32,763 bases of DNA from Clostridia bacterium (GTDB lineage Bacteria > Bacillota > Clostridia > TANB77 > CAG-508): NCBI GenBank assembly GCA_022793875.1, contig JAAWDR010000037.1, positions 1 to 32,763 on the forward strand, written 5' to 3'. The position numbers and the translations under genes are program-made. Under the pieces are notes generated by a model. The model saw only the letters and a list, made by a program, of their open reading frames with translations. It had not been told where the DNA came from and searched no databases. Of this stretch, positions 1-7,379 are shown piece after piece. Each line of letters opens with the position of its first letter. The stretch's first letter is position 1.

Positions 1-249
1 ACCCCGTAAAAGTTTGAATAATTTCACCATAACAATTATTCAAATGTTGCATTCCGTGGTAATTAGCACGTCTGCCTTTTAATTGGTAACATTTCGGGGC
101 TGAATTGCCTTTTAACCCTACTTCCTTGTTGTTTACGCTTTACTCATAACATTACTGCCATAAGCACAAAACTCACTACTGGTGGTTGGTTAGACCTTAG
201 CCAGACGGGATTTCCACCCGTTAGATTACTTACCCTTTGCTGGGCGCAC
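1..249 (-). mobile_element. Group II intron, 5' end (partial, continues off left edge)
   Basis: Read on the minus strand, position 249 begins with GTGCGCCCAGC, the GUGYG-type 5' splice-site start of bacterial group II introns. It is followed by the short stem loops and GC-rich, structured sequence expected of domain I. The segment is clearly richer in G+C than the flanking DNA. The intron lies 17 nt after the stop codon of the DUF3267 gene, in the same direction, so it sits in non-coding DNA rather than in a gene. Domains II-VI and any reverse transcriptase ORF would be left of position 1. The subclass cannot be told from this part. An rRNA or other structured RNA was considered, but the 5' start fits an intron better. 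Confidence 0.75.
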
Positions 250-265
250 AATTACTATTAATCTT

Positions 266-865
266 TTATTTAAAATAGTATGTCTCATTTTTATTATTTT
301 GAATTGTAGCATCCTCTGGTACTACTCTTAAAATATTAACTATATTATAAATATCAGGATAAACTCCTACCATCCCCATTATTGCCATTCCAAACAATAT
401 TCCATTTAATTCTTTTAAACCATTGTTACTAAAACAAAATATAACTAACGGAATTAGTCCTAAAATAATTGGTAATATGCTTAAAAATATAAAACGATTC
501 CTTTTTACTGGACTTGAAGATAATGCAACTGCTGTTAAATTTTGGGGCATTATTCCTATATATACTGTTGCATTTTTAGGAAAAGCAATAGCGTGTAATA
601 ATTCGTGAACAATTATTAAGAAAAAGCCTATAATAACTCCTATAAATAGAAAACTTATATTGATTACTTTTTCATTTGTCATAAATGTTTTTACAAATAT
701 ACTTATAAAACAAATTAAAACAGATGGTATCATAAATGGTAATGCTTTTATTTGCATTTTCTTCAAGTCTTCTTCACTATCTAATTTTTTTGCATTTTTA
801 GGTATATCAGCAGTAGGAAAATCATTCTCACTTTTTATTATACCTTTCCATATAATTTTAGGCAT
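266..865 (-). CDS. DUF3267 family membrane protein, putative zincin peptidase
   Basis: This 199-residue protein has about four hydrophobic segments (near residues 43-60, 70-90, 122-145 and 155-180). The second carries HELLHA, a zinc-metalloprotease HExxH motif placed at the membrane. The architecture matches the DUF3267 (putative zincin peptidase) family, whose substrates are unknown. It probably acts in or at the cytoplasmic membrane. The start ATG follows AGGAGATGAAAAA, a good ribosome binding site. The gene is transcribed towards the group II intron with no clear terminator between them. The next gene upstream starts 95 nt away on the same strand, so co-transcription is possible but not shown. 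Family assignment is fairly secure; enzymatic activity is inferred from the motif only. Confidence 0.75.
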   Translation of the reverse strand: MPKIIWKGIIKSENDFPTADIPKNAKKLDSEEDLKKMQIKALPFMIPSVLICFISIFVKTFMTNEKVINISFLFIGVIIGFFLIIVHELLHAIAFPKNATVYIGIMPQNLTAVALSSSPVKRNRFIFLSILPIILGLIPLVIFCFSNNGLKELNGILFGMAIMGMVGVYPDIYNIVNILRVVPEDATIQNNKNETYYFK

Positions 866-959
866 TTTTTCATCTCCTGTTCTCTTTACATATTGTAATT
901 TATATTATCGATTATTTTCCATAAACTCTTTTAAAGAACTTGTAATTTATGAAAATGAC

Positions 960-2111
960 TTATATCACATCAGTTAGTTTTAAATCTTTATTTCCAATAT
1001 ATACATCTCTATTTCCATCTAAAGTATGACATTTTATTATTGTATAATTATCATAATGGTATTCTTTACTTCCACCATCTTTATACATATCTGCTTTTAT
1101 TTTTCCATCTTTTTCATCTTGATTTGCTTTTGTAATAATTTCTTCCATTGTTATCTTATTTTCTAATAATGCTTTTTTTAAAGAATATTCTTTATTATCA
1201 ATTCTAATATTTACACTTCCATTATATCCATATATGGTATAATCGTATTTATTTGTTTCTGCCTTATCTAATATTTTATAACTCTCCATTGGGCTTTTAT
1301 CATAGAAAAGTATTTCAAAATTTTCTGCTGATTTCATTTCAATTTTTTTTGCTTTTACTTTTGCTGGATAACTTTCCATTATAGTCCCATCATAAGTTAT
1401 TTTCACATTAGTTCCAACCATATATACTACATCATTATATTTTTCTATTCCTATTGAAATTTTATCAGAAGATTTTCTTACTTCTTCTTCCTTATTTGGC
1501 TCTACTATAATATATTCATTAGTGGCTTCAATTATTTTACCATAAAAGTAATGTTCATCTTCATCTTTTTCTTTATTAATTTTATTAGAAATGATATTAT
1601 TAATTAATTCTAAGTCCTCTGTTGAAATTGTTGCTTGTTTATCACCTTTTTGTATCTCTTTACATGATTCTTTAATATAATAAACATCATTATTTAATAC
1701 TATTTTGTAACTATTTATTCCATCACATATTCTATTATCATATTTTGAATTTACTAATATATTTTCGATAGTTTCAATATCTTTTATATCAGTTATATTA
1801 ATCATTTGTCCTTCATATTCAATTTCAATAACATTAGATTCAGGTAATTCATATTTCATAATCCAACTTCCCATTTTTACACCAATATTACTTTCATAAG
1901 GCTCTTTTGGGGATACTCCAACATAACGAATCACTTTATACCCTAATCCCCAATAAGTTACTTTATTTCTATTATTGTTAACTACTTTTATACAATACTT
2001 TGGTTCATGGCCTGTTGTTACTCTCCCACCATCTACATAACTCGTAATAATTCCAAAAATTATAAGTAATATTAAAAATATTCCTATAACAATAAAACTT
2101 TTCTTTTTCAC
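960..2111 (-). CDS. Membrane-anchored or secreted protein with DUF3221-like domain, unknown function
   Basis: The 383-residue product has one N-terminal hydrophobic segment (residues 5-27), a signal or anchor, and is otherwise hydrophilic, so the bulk should lie outside the cell. Residues about 190-260 (FYGKIIEATNEYIIVEP onward) resemble the small beta-barrel DUF3221/YobA type domain. The last 110 residues resemble the C-terminal region of DUF4362-like clostridial lipoproteins. There is no lipobox cysteine. The start is a GTG at 2111, about 9 nt after GGGGGA. The function is unknown; the resemblances are from memory of family patterns and are moderate. It belongs to a run of small secreted or membrane accessory genes on this strand. 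Confidence 0.6.
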   Translation of the reverse strand: MKKKSFIVIGIFLILLIIFGIITSYVDGGRVTTGHEPKYCIKVVNNNRNKVTYWGLGYKVIRYVGVSPKEPYESNIGVKMGSWIMKYELPESNVIEIEYEGQMINITDIKDIETIENILVNSKYDNRICDGINSYKIVLNNDVYYIKESCKEIQKGDKQATISTEDLELINNIISNKINKEKDEDEHYFYGKIIEATNEYIIVEPNKEEEVRKSSDKISIGIEKYNDVVYMVGTNVKITYDGTIMESYPAKVKAKKIEMKSAENFEILFYDKSPMESYKILDKAETNKYDYTIYGYNGSVNIRIDNKEYSLKKALLENKITMEEIITKANQDEKDGKIKADMYKDGGSKEYHYDNYTIIKCHTLDGNRDVYIGNKDLKLTDVI

Positions 2112-2183
2112 AAGATATATCCCCCTTCAATATATTTTTATTTTAGCAATAACTTACTATGTTTTGTTAGAATTATATAATAA

Positions 2184-2215
2184 AAGATAGATAATTTCAA
2201 CTAATTATCTATCTT
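2184..2215 (-). terminator. 13-bp perfect hairpin downstream of the TNF-like gene
   Basis: Arms 2184-2196 and 2203-2215 pair perfectly (AAGATAGATAATT / AATTATCTATCTT). On the minus strand they are followed by a T-rich but interrupted tract, so termination is likely but not textbook. Two related hairpins lie after the next two genes upstream. Confidence 0.5.
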
Positions 2216-2271
2216 GTTTATTATAATTTGTTACAATTATTATAAAATTAAAGGATTAATAATCTATCCTT

Positions 2272-2796
2272 TTATTTTACTCTTATAATATCTATATTGG
2301 GTTGCAATAATTCAACTACTGTTCCAGAATTATTTTTTATTTTTAAAATATCCCCACTATTTGCTTTAATGATTACTCCAAAGCTCAAATTAACTGTTTG
2401 ATAAGCATTTGTTACTGTTTCTCCAACAGTCGTACCATATACAGTAGCATTATTATGTTCTAAATAAACTGATAATGTTGTTTCTTTTCCTGTTGATGGT
2501 GGTTCATAAATAGTAGTATTAAATTTAATATAATAGTTTCCATCTCTATTAATAATAAAATCTGAACTTCCTTCTTGATGTGTTATATCATTTTTCTCTA
2601 TAACTCTATTGGTATCAAAAGTAATATATTCTCTATCTTTTACATTTTCAGGTGCATAATTAAAGCTATTTATATGTGCAGGATTATCATTTAATACAAT
2701 GCCTGTTAAAGTAACATACAATATTAACAATATTACAAATAGAATAATACTAATAAAAAAATAGCATATATTATATTTTTTCTCACAGCAATACAT
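2272..2796 (-). CDS. Membrane-anchored TNF/C1q-like (BclA-C-like) jelly-roll protein
   Basis: The product is 174 residues if translation begins at the ATG at 2796, which follows AGAGG at 8 nt; a GTG at 2805 overlaps that site and is less likely. It has one N-terminal membrane segment (about residues 13-35). The remaining 120 residues have the alternating pattern of the TNF/C1q jelly roll found in spore BclA C-terminal domains: a start like DGNYYIKFNTTI, a central strand YLEHNNATVYGTTV, and an end with DILKIKNNSGTVVEL. These domains usually form trimers on the outside of spores or cells. No collagen-like repeat precedes it, so it would be a short membrane-displayed head. The fold assignment is an inference. 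Confidence 0.5.
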   Translation of the reverse strand: MYCCEKKYNICYFFISIILFVILLILYVTLTGIVLNDNPAHINSFNYAPENVKDREYITFDTNRVIEKNDITHQEGSSDFIINRDGNYYIKFNTTIYEPPSTGKETTLSVYLEHNNATVYGTTVGETVTNAYQTVNLSFGVIIKANSGDILKIKNNSGTVVELLQPNIDIIRVK

Positions 2797-2890
2797 CCTT
2801 TTCACCTCTATTATAGTATATGAAAAAATTATAATTTGTCTATTTTTTATTCAAATTTAAAATTGTAATTATTTAGTATTTCTATTGACA

Positions 2891-2917
2891 AGATAGATAA
2901 TTTTAATCATTATCTAC
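2891..2917 (-). repeat. Hairpin related to that at 2184-2215
   Basis: TAGATAAT (2894-2901) and ATTATCTA (2909-2916) pair, just after the XRE regulator stop. It shares AGATAGATAATTTT with the element at 2184 and AGATAATTTTT with one near 3588. No T-run follows on the minus strand, so termination is doubtful. Confidence 0.4.
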
Positions 2918-2949
2918 TCTACTTATTGTAATTTGTACTACAACCAATT

Positions 2950-3459
2950 TTAAACTTTCTTTCGAGTCAATACAATTCCAACAATTGATACAATAAGTAT
3001 AATTGGTGCTATCCTAATAAATAGCCATTCAAACGAATGAAAAGCAACTCCCAAAACAACATTTTCAGGATTATTATAATTCCAATTTAAATAAGTACTA
3101 TTTAATAAGATTAAAGAAACGAAAATCATTATTATGATTGCACATAATGAAATTAGTATCCAATGAATAATTTTTCTTCTTGCATTTTTCATTTGTGATA
3201 GTTGTAAGTTTATTATTTCTAATTTTTCAGAAATTGCTTTCAAATCATCTACTTTAGACTCTGAAATATTTTCTCCAAGTAAAATGCTTACTGGTGTTTC
3301 AAGAACCTCTGATATTGAGATTAACATTTCTGAATCAGGAACTGACAATCCTTGCTCCCATTTAGAAATTGTTTGCCTTACCACATTTAGTTTTATTGCA
3401 AGTTCTTCTTGTGAAAGTCCTCTTGATTTTCTTATTGATTTAATGTTTTCTTTTAACAT
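2950..3459 (-). CDS. XRE-family transcriptional regulator with C-terminal membrane segments
   Basis: The 169-residue protein has an N-terminal Cro/C1-type helix-turn-helix (residues 5-60; SRGLSQEELAIKLNVVRQTI is the core, followed by SKWEQG). A short linker or coiled region (70-95) follows, then two hydrophobic segments (about 97-120 and 145-165). Membrane-tethered XRE regulators of this type are common in Firmicutes and often control adjacent membrane genes. The start ATG follows AAAGGAG at about 10 nt. No partner sensor is seen. The neighbouring DUF3592 and small membrane genes are possible targets by position only. Confidence 0.8.
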   Translation of the reverse strand: MLKENIKSIRKSRGLSQEELAIKLNVVRQTISKWEQGLSVPDSEMLISISEVLETPVSILLGENISESKVDDLKAISEKLEIINLQLSQMKNARRKIIHWILISLCAIIIMIFVSLILLNSTYLNWNYNNPENVVLGVAFHSFEWLFIRIAPIILIVSIVGIVLTRKKV

Positions 3460-3589
3460 TTTAGAACAACTCCTTTCTTTACAAACTATTATATAAAGAA
3501 TAGTCCGTTGCTACAAGCAATGCTTATTAACATTCAAGATTTATAGCTATATAATGGTAATTTATCAAGATGATTATAATATAAAAGAC

Positions 3590-3613
3590 AGATAATTTTT
3601 AGATTATCTGCCA
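3590..3613 (-). repeat. Third hairpin of the AGATAATTTT family
   Basis: CAGATAAT and ATTATCTG pair around a short TTTTAG loop just downstream of the small ORF ending at 3641. It resembles the hairpins at 2184 and 2891 in sequence and in its place after a gene. Confidence 0.35.
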
Positions 3614-3640
3614 TAATCATTTATGATATTCATATTGTTT

Positions 3641-3829
3641 TTATATAATTATAACTTCTTTTACATCGTAATTTCCATTTGTTTCTACATTTTTGCTAGT
3701 ATTTTTAGCTATATTTTGATTACTTTCTCCTAAAGCTAATATCCCACATTGTGGTAATAAAAATAATAGCAATAACTCTAACAGCAATTTTATCTTTCTT
3801 GATTTTTTAACTTCTGAACTTTTTAACAA
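3641..3829 (-). CDS. Small membrane peptide ORF, doubtful
   Basis: This 62-codon ORF begins at a TTG only 4 nt after the stop of the DUF3592 gene, in another frame. Residues about 10-33 are hydrophobic and Leu-rich (KLLLELLLLFLLPQCG), followed by a polar Asn/Lys-rich tail, so it could be a small secreted or membrane peptide translated by coupling. No clear ribosome binding site precedes the TTG and there is no in-frame ATG. It may instead be chance or a decayed sequence. No CGG codon is involved. The function is unknown. Confidence 0.3.
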   Translation of the reverse strand: MLKSSEVKKSRKIKLLLELLLLFLLPQCGILALGESNQNIAKNTSKNVETNGNYDVKEVIII

Positions 3830-3833
3830 TAAT

Positions 3834-4259
3834 TTATACTGCTTGTTTTTTTACTTTAGACATATATGTAGCAGATAGCATTAACATTCCGAAAGTTCCA
3901 AATAAAAATACAAAATAAACAATAGCAACTGGAGATGTAGATTTTATTCCCTCAACATTTGCATATAATTTGTCATTAGATAATAATGCTTTTACACTTT
4001 TCCCTTTATAATATCCTGAAAGTCCATGAACATTTTTTAAGTCATATTCTTTTCCATTATATTGTACTTTAACTTCATAGAATGTTGTTCTATTTCTAGT
4101 ATTTTTATTTACAACTTCTTTAGTAGAAGTGCTTGTAACAATTGCTGTAACTTCTTCATAATTTACTTCTACTTTATTCATTAAAAACCAAAAAACAATT
4201 GTTAATATTAGGCAAATTGCTGTAATAATCCACATAAATGCAACTTTATTTTTCATCAT
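3834..4259 (-). CDS. DUF3592 domain membrane protein
   Basis: The product is 141 residues when begun at the first of two adjacent ATG codons (4259 or 4256), which sit directly behind AAAGGGGGGG; an upstream in-frame ATG at 4307 lacks a ribosome binding site. There are two membrane helices (about residues 8-27 and 112-134). Between them is an extracytoplasmic beta-rich domain of about 80 residues with the DUF3592 pattern (VTAIVTSTSTKEV, then FYEVKVQYNGKEYDL). The family function is unknown. It is the upstream partner of the doubtful small ORF 4 nt downstream. Confidence 0.65.
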   Translation of the reverse strand: MMKNKVAFMWIITAICLILTIVFWFLMNKVEVNYEEVTAIVTSTSTKEVVNKNTRNRTTFYEVKVQYNGKEYDLKNVHGLSGYYKGKSVKALLSNDKLYANVEGIKSTSPVAIVYFVFLFGTFGMLMLSATYMSKVKKQAV

Positions 4260-4476
4260 TCCCCCCCTTTTGCATAAAATTATATTACTTCTATTTATAT
4301 TTTTCAAGCTATCTGATTTAATTTTCTCTAGTCACAATAACATAAATTACTTTAAATGATATAAATGTCAAAATACTATTTCATATAATGTAATAAGTAA
4401 TATTGTTATCTATTACTTTAATAACTATTTCTTATTTTAAATAATTTTTTAGAGTTTAGATTATAAAACTCATAAG

Positions 4477-5328
4477 TTATTTTATATCTTGTTGTGGAAT
4501 TATGTTCTTTTCTAATAACTCAGGTTTTTTCATATATTTGTAAAATGATTTTAAAGCTGTTGCATAATAGAAACCATCGCATATTCTTTCATCTGCTACC
4601 CATGCAAGTGATATTGTTTTTTCTTGAACAATATTATCATCTTCATAAACATAACTTTTTTTCTTTTTTCCCATTGCTAAAAATACACCTGTTGTTCCAA
4701 AATTATATATATGATGATAAATTGCATCTATTCCAAGTGATCCAACATTTGTTAAAAATGCACTTGTATGAAATGGACTTGCGTTTATTATAGCTTTTGG
4801 CATTATTCCATGTTTGTCTAAAAATATTAAAATATTTACTATTAATTTAAATAGCCAGTTAGGCACAATTGATAAAAGTTTTGCAAGTTTATCTGTACTA
4901 TTCTCTGCCTTTAAATCTTTGTTTTCTTCAATAGCACTATCTAGTTTTTCTTTTATTTCGAATATATTTTCAGCTCCTGTAAAAGGAATTTTTAAAGTTG
5001 TTTCTTCTATTTCTTCACTCATTTCCTTTTTTATAGCAAGTGAAATTGTAATTCCATTTCTTGCATAAGTTCTTCCATTCATTACAAATCTATTTAGAGC
5101 AGGCTTCTCTGCTAATAATCTGATTAGCGCTGCATATATAATGTTCATATATGACATTCTAATGCCTTCTTCTTCCTTTTTTGCAATATATTCATCTAAT
5201 GATTTAATAGGCAAATCTTGAGTATAATATACATGTGAATCACTTCTGTCTTTCATAACATGTGGTATAACTCTAAAAAATGGCCCTATCGTTTTTATTT
5301 TTCTTCCATCTGTTCTTAATCCAAACAC
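4477..5328 (-). CDS. E2-like (2-oxoacid dehydrogenase acyltransferase / CAT fold) protein lacking the catalytic His
   Basis: The 283-residue protein matches a free-standing catalytic domain of the E2/chloramphenicol-acetyltransferase fold, with no lipoyl or subunit-binding domain. Conserved fold features are visible: FFRVIPHVMKDRSDS near the N terminus, ASPFHTSAFLTNVGSLGID (about 182-201) and a C-terminal DERICDGFYYA (about 248-258). In active E2 and CAT enzymes that last motif is DHRxxDG with a catalytic histidine; here the His position holds Glu. This suggests a non-acetylating or altered chemistry. Similar stand-alone proteins occur in clostridia with unknown role. The start is a GTG 7 nt after GGGGGAG. 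No dehydrogenase E1 or E3 genes are nearby. Confidence 0.75.
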   Translation of the reverse strand: MFGLRTDGRKIKTIGPFFRVIPHVMKDRSDSHVYYTQDLPIKSLDEYIAKKEEEGIRMSYMNIIYAALIRLLAEKPALNRFVMNGRTYARNGITISLAIKKEMSEEIEETTLKIPFTGAENIFEIKEKLDSAIEENKDLKAENSTDKLAKLLSIVPNWLFKLIVNILIFLDKHGIMPKAIINASPFHTSAFLTNVGSLGIDAIYHHIYNFGTTGVFLAMGKKKKSYVYEDDNIVQEKTISLAWVADERICDGFYYATALKSFYKYMKKPELLEKNIIPQQDIK

Positions 5329-5404
5329 AATTCATCTCCCCCTTTAAAAATATTATACATTAGAGGATGTATTTTTTGCAAGAAAAATGTCGAAAAAGGT
5401 ATTT

Positions 5405-5436
5405 AAAAAGACACACCTTATATTTTAAGATGTGTC
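5405..5436 (-). terminator. Rho-independent terminator after ogg
   Basis: Arms 5410-5420 and 5426-5436 (GACACACCTTA / TAAGATGTGTC, one mismatch) are followed on the minus strand by TTTTT (5409-5405). Confidence 0.75.
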
Positions 5437-5484
5437 CCCAATGGGACATTTTGTCCCAAAAAGAAACGTCCCCAATGGGACATT
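5434..5484. repeat. Palindromic GTCCCAATGGGAC-type intergenic repeat
   Basis: GTCCCCAATGGGACATT occurs twice in direct orientation (5434-5450 and 5468-5484). Each copy is itself partly palindromic, and GTCCCAAAAAG lies between. The second copy overlaps the ogg stop codon. A related palindrome lies on the other side of ogg at 6442. Confidence 0.65.
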
Positions 5485-6349
5485 AATTTTCTCTTCTCCA
5501 ATAAAACAAATACTGTTGGGCTAATCCTTTTATATTTCCAAACTTTTCATTAGCTATTTTTTCAATTTTTGTTTTACTTACTTTTGTTTCATCATCTTCT
5601 TTTATATATAAATCATTCATAACTCTTCTAACCCATACATCTATTGGAAATACATCATATCTTTTTAAATTTGAAAATAATAGTATACAGTCTGCTACTT
5701 TAGGTCCTACTCCTGAAAGTTTTAGTAATTCTTCCCTTACTTCTTGTGTACTTGGATTAGATTGTAACTTTTCTAAATCGATTTCTTGGTTTAATATCAT
5801 TTTTGTTGTTTCATATAATCTTATATCTCTAAATCCTAGTCCTAAATTTCTGTATTCTGAAACTGTTACATCTTTTAATTGTTCTGGAGTTGGAAATGTA
5901 TAATATTTTTTGCCACTCCATTCAATTTCATCACCATATTTTTGCGATAGTCTTTCTATTATTCCTTTTATTCTTGGTATATTGTTATTTGCTGATATTA
6001 TAAATGATATTATTGTTTCCCATAAGTCCTGATTTAATATTCTTATTCCTTTTCCATATTCCACACTTGTTTTTAAGTATTCATCTATATTTGATAATTT
6101 TTCTTTTATTTCTTCATAATTTGTATTTACGTCAAAATAATATTCTACTATTTCTTTTATTTTACCTTCACATTTACCTGTAAATATGATATCTTCATTT
6201 TCCTTTTTTACATTTATAACCGCTTCTTTTATTACTCCTGTATAGCTTCCATCTTCTTCTTCATTCCATCTGAAGCATTGTCCACATTCAAATATGTCTT
6301 TTAATTCAAATGAGTTTTGATTTTTTAATATATATTTTTGTTCTTTCAT
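5483..6349 (-). CDS. ogg: 8-oxoguanine DNA glycosylase (OGG1 type)
   Basis: The 288-residue protein is a bifunctional OGG1-type glycosylase/AP lyase that removes 8-oxoguanine from DNA. Residues 1-110 form the N-terminal OGG domain (FECGQCFRW at about 20-28 is typical). The helix-hairpin-helix LSGVGPKVADC (211-221) supplies the catalytic Lys217, equivalent to K249 of human OGG1. The GPD-loop aspartate follows in FPIDVWVRR as Asp237. Length and motif order fit clostridial OGG. The start ATG follows GGAGAAAT. It appears to be transcribed alone, bounded by palindromic repeats and its own terminator. Confidence 0.9.
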   Translation of the reverse strand: MKEQKYILKNQNSFELKDIFECGQCFRWNEEEDGSYTGVIKEAVINVKKENEDIIFTGKCEGKIKEIVEYYFDVNTNYEEIKEKLSNIDEYLKTSVEYGKGIRILNQDLWETIISFIISANNNIPRIKGIIERLSQKYGDEIEWSGKKYYTFPTPEQLKDVTVSEYRNLGLGFRDIRLYETTKMILNQEIDLEKLQSNPSTQEVREELLKLSGVGPKVADCILLFSNLKRYDVFPIDVWVRRVMNDLYIKEDDETKVSKTKIEKIANEKFGNIKGLAQQYLFYWRREN

Positions 6350-6441
6350 ATTATTTCTCCATTCTTCTTGTTTCGTTCATTATAAATTCTGAAATAATTA
6401 TATCATATATATTAGTAAAAATCTATTTTTATTTTAAGTTT

Positions 6442-6472
6442 TGTGCCAAAAAGGGACGTCCCTTTTGGCACA
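6442..6472. repeat. Palindrome between yitT-like gene and ogg
   Basis: TGTGCCAAAAAGGGAC and GTCCCTTTTGGCACA form a near-perfect inverted repeat with one extra A, ending 2 nt before the YitT stop. Plus-strand reading is followed by T-rich sequence, minus-strand reading is not. It resembles the GGGAC-type repeat at 5434. Confidence 0.65.
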
Positions 6473-6474
6473 TT

Positions 6475-7329
6475 TTATTTTTTAAATCCAAGTCCAACTA
6501 CTTCTCTTGCATTTGCTATAATTATAAAACTTCTAGGGTCTATTTTTTTCGCTGTTTGTTTTACTCTTGCAACATCTCCTCTTGAAGCTGCACACATTAA
6601 TATTAATTTATTTTCATTAGTATACATTCCTTTTCCAAATAATCCTGTTGTTCCTTTTCCTACTCTTTCTCCTATTTCTTCTGCTATTTCTTGGTTTCTA
6701 TCTGATATTATAATTAGTAATTTTGTAAAATATACTCCTTCAAATATTATATCTATCATTTTCCCCATTAGATATATTGCTATTGCTGAATATAACCCTA
6801 TTTCTATTTCTTTAAAAAATAAGACATTTAGTATTACTATTACTGTATCTATTATTGTTATTACATTGCTCATCCTTATATTTGAATTGTATTTTTTTAC
6901 TATATGACTAATTAGGTCTGATCCACCTGTTGATGAGTTTGCTTTTAGTATTATGGCTGTTCCTAATCCTATTATAATTCCACCATATATACATGCTAAA
7001 AATCTGTCTTGTGTTAATGGTTTTATTTTGTCTAATAAATCTATTGAAATTGAAAATGTTGCTGTTCCAATAACTGATTTCATTAGAAATACTTTTCCTA
7101 ATTTGTATCCTGCAAATAAGAATAATGGTATATTAAATGCTAATATTGTTGTTCCCATTGGTATTTTTAGAAAATAGTAAAATATTGTTGCAATTCCTGA
7201 GACTCCTCCTGTTGATAATTGATTTGGTAATAAAAATAATGATGTTGCTATTGCCATTATAAATGCTCCGATTATTGTTTCTATTGATTCTATAGAAATT
7301 GTTTTTATTGAATTTTCTTTTATACTCAT
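6475..7329 (-). CDS. YitT family membrane protein (DUF161 + DUF2179)
   Basis: The 284-residue protein has five or six membrane helices in residues 14-195 (YitT/DUF161 region, with a conserved NIPLFLFAGYKLGK and NSSTGGSDLI). A cytoplasmic C-terminal DUF2179 domain of about 60-80 residues follows (KGTTGLFGKGMYT and FIIIANAREVVGLGF). The family is widespread in Firmicutes and its transport function is not established. The start ATG follows AGGTGATTTTTAA. That ribosome binding site lies in the right arm of the hairpin at 7332-7375, so translation may be limited when transcripts read through from the radical SAM gene. Confidence 0.85.
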   Translation of the reverse strand: MSIKENSIKTISIESIETIIGAFIMAIATSLFLLPNQLSTGGVSGIATIFYYFLKIPMGTTILAFNIPLFLFAGYKLGKVFLMKSVIGTATFSISIDLLDKIKPLTQDRFLACIYGGIIIGLGTAIILKANSSTGGSDLISHIVKKYNSNIRMSNVITIIDTVIVILNVLFFKEIEIGLYSAIAIYLMGKMIDIIFEGVYFTKLLIIISDRNQEIAEEIGERVGKGTTGLFGKGMYTNENKLILMCAASRGDVARVKQTAKKIDPRSFIIIANAREVVGLGFKK

Positions 7330-7331
7330 TT

Positions 7332-7375
7332 AAAAATCACCTTTATTACTATTATGGTAATTTTAGGTGATTTTT
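7332..7375 (-). terminator. Hairpin after radical SAM gene that also masks the YitT ribosome binding site
   Basis: Arms 7332-7342 and 7365-7375 (AAAAATCACCT / AGGTGATTTTT) pair perfectly. On the minus strand the second arm ends in TTTTT, as in a terminator, and contains the AGGTG used by the YitT gene, whose ATG starts at 7329. Confidence 0.6.
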
Positions 7376-7379
7376 ATTA

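Noticed and set aside
1..249. Possible rRNA or tmRNA fragment because of the structured, GC-richer sequence
   Set aside because: The minus-strand start GTGCGCCCAGC and following helices fit a group II intron 5' end; no rRNA landmark was recognised.
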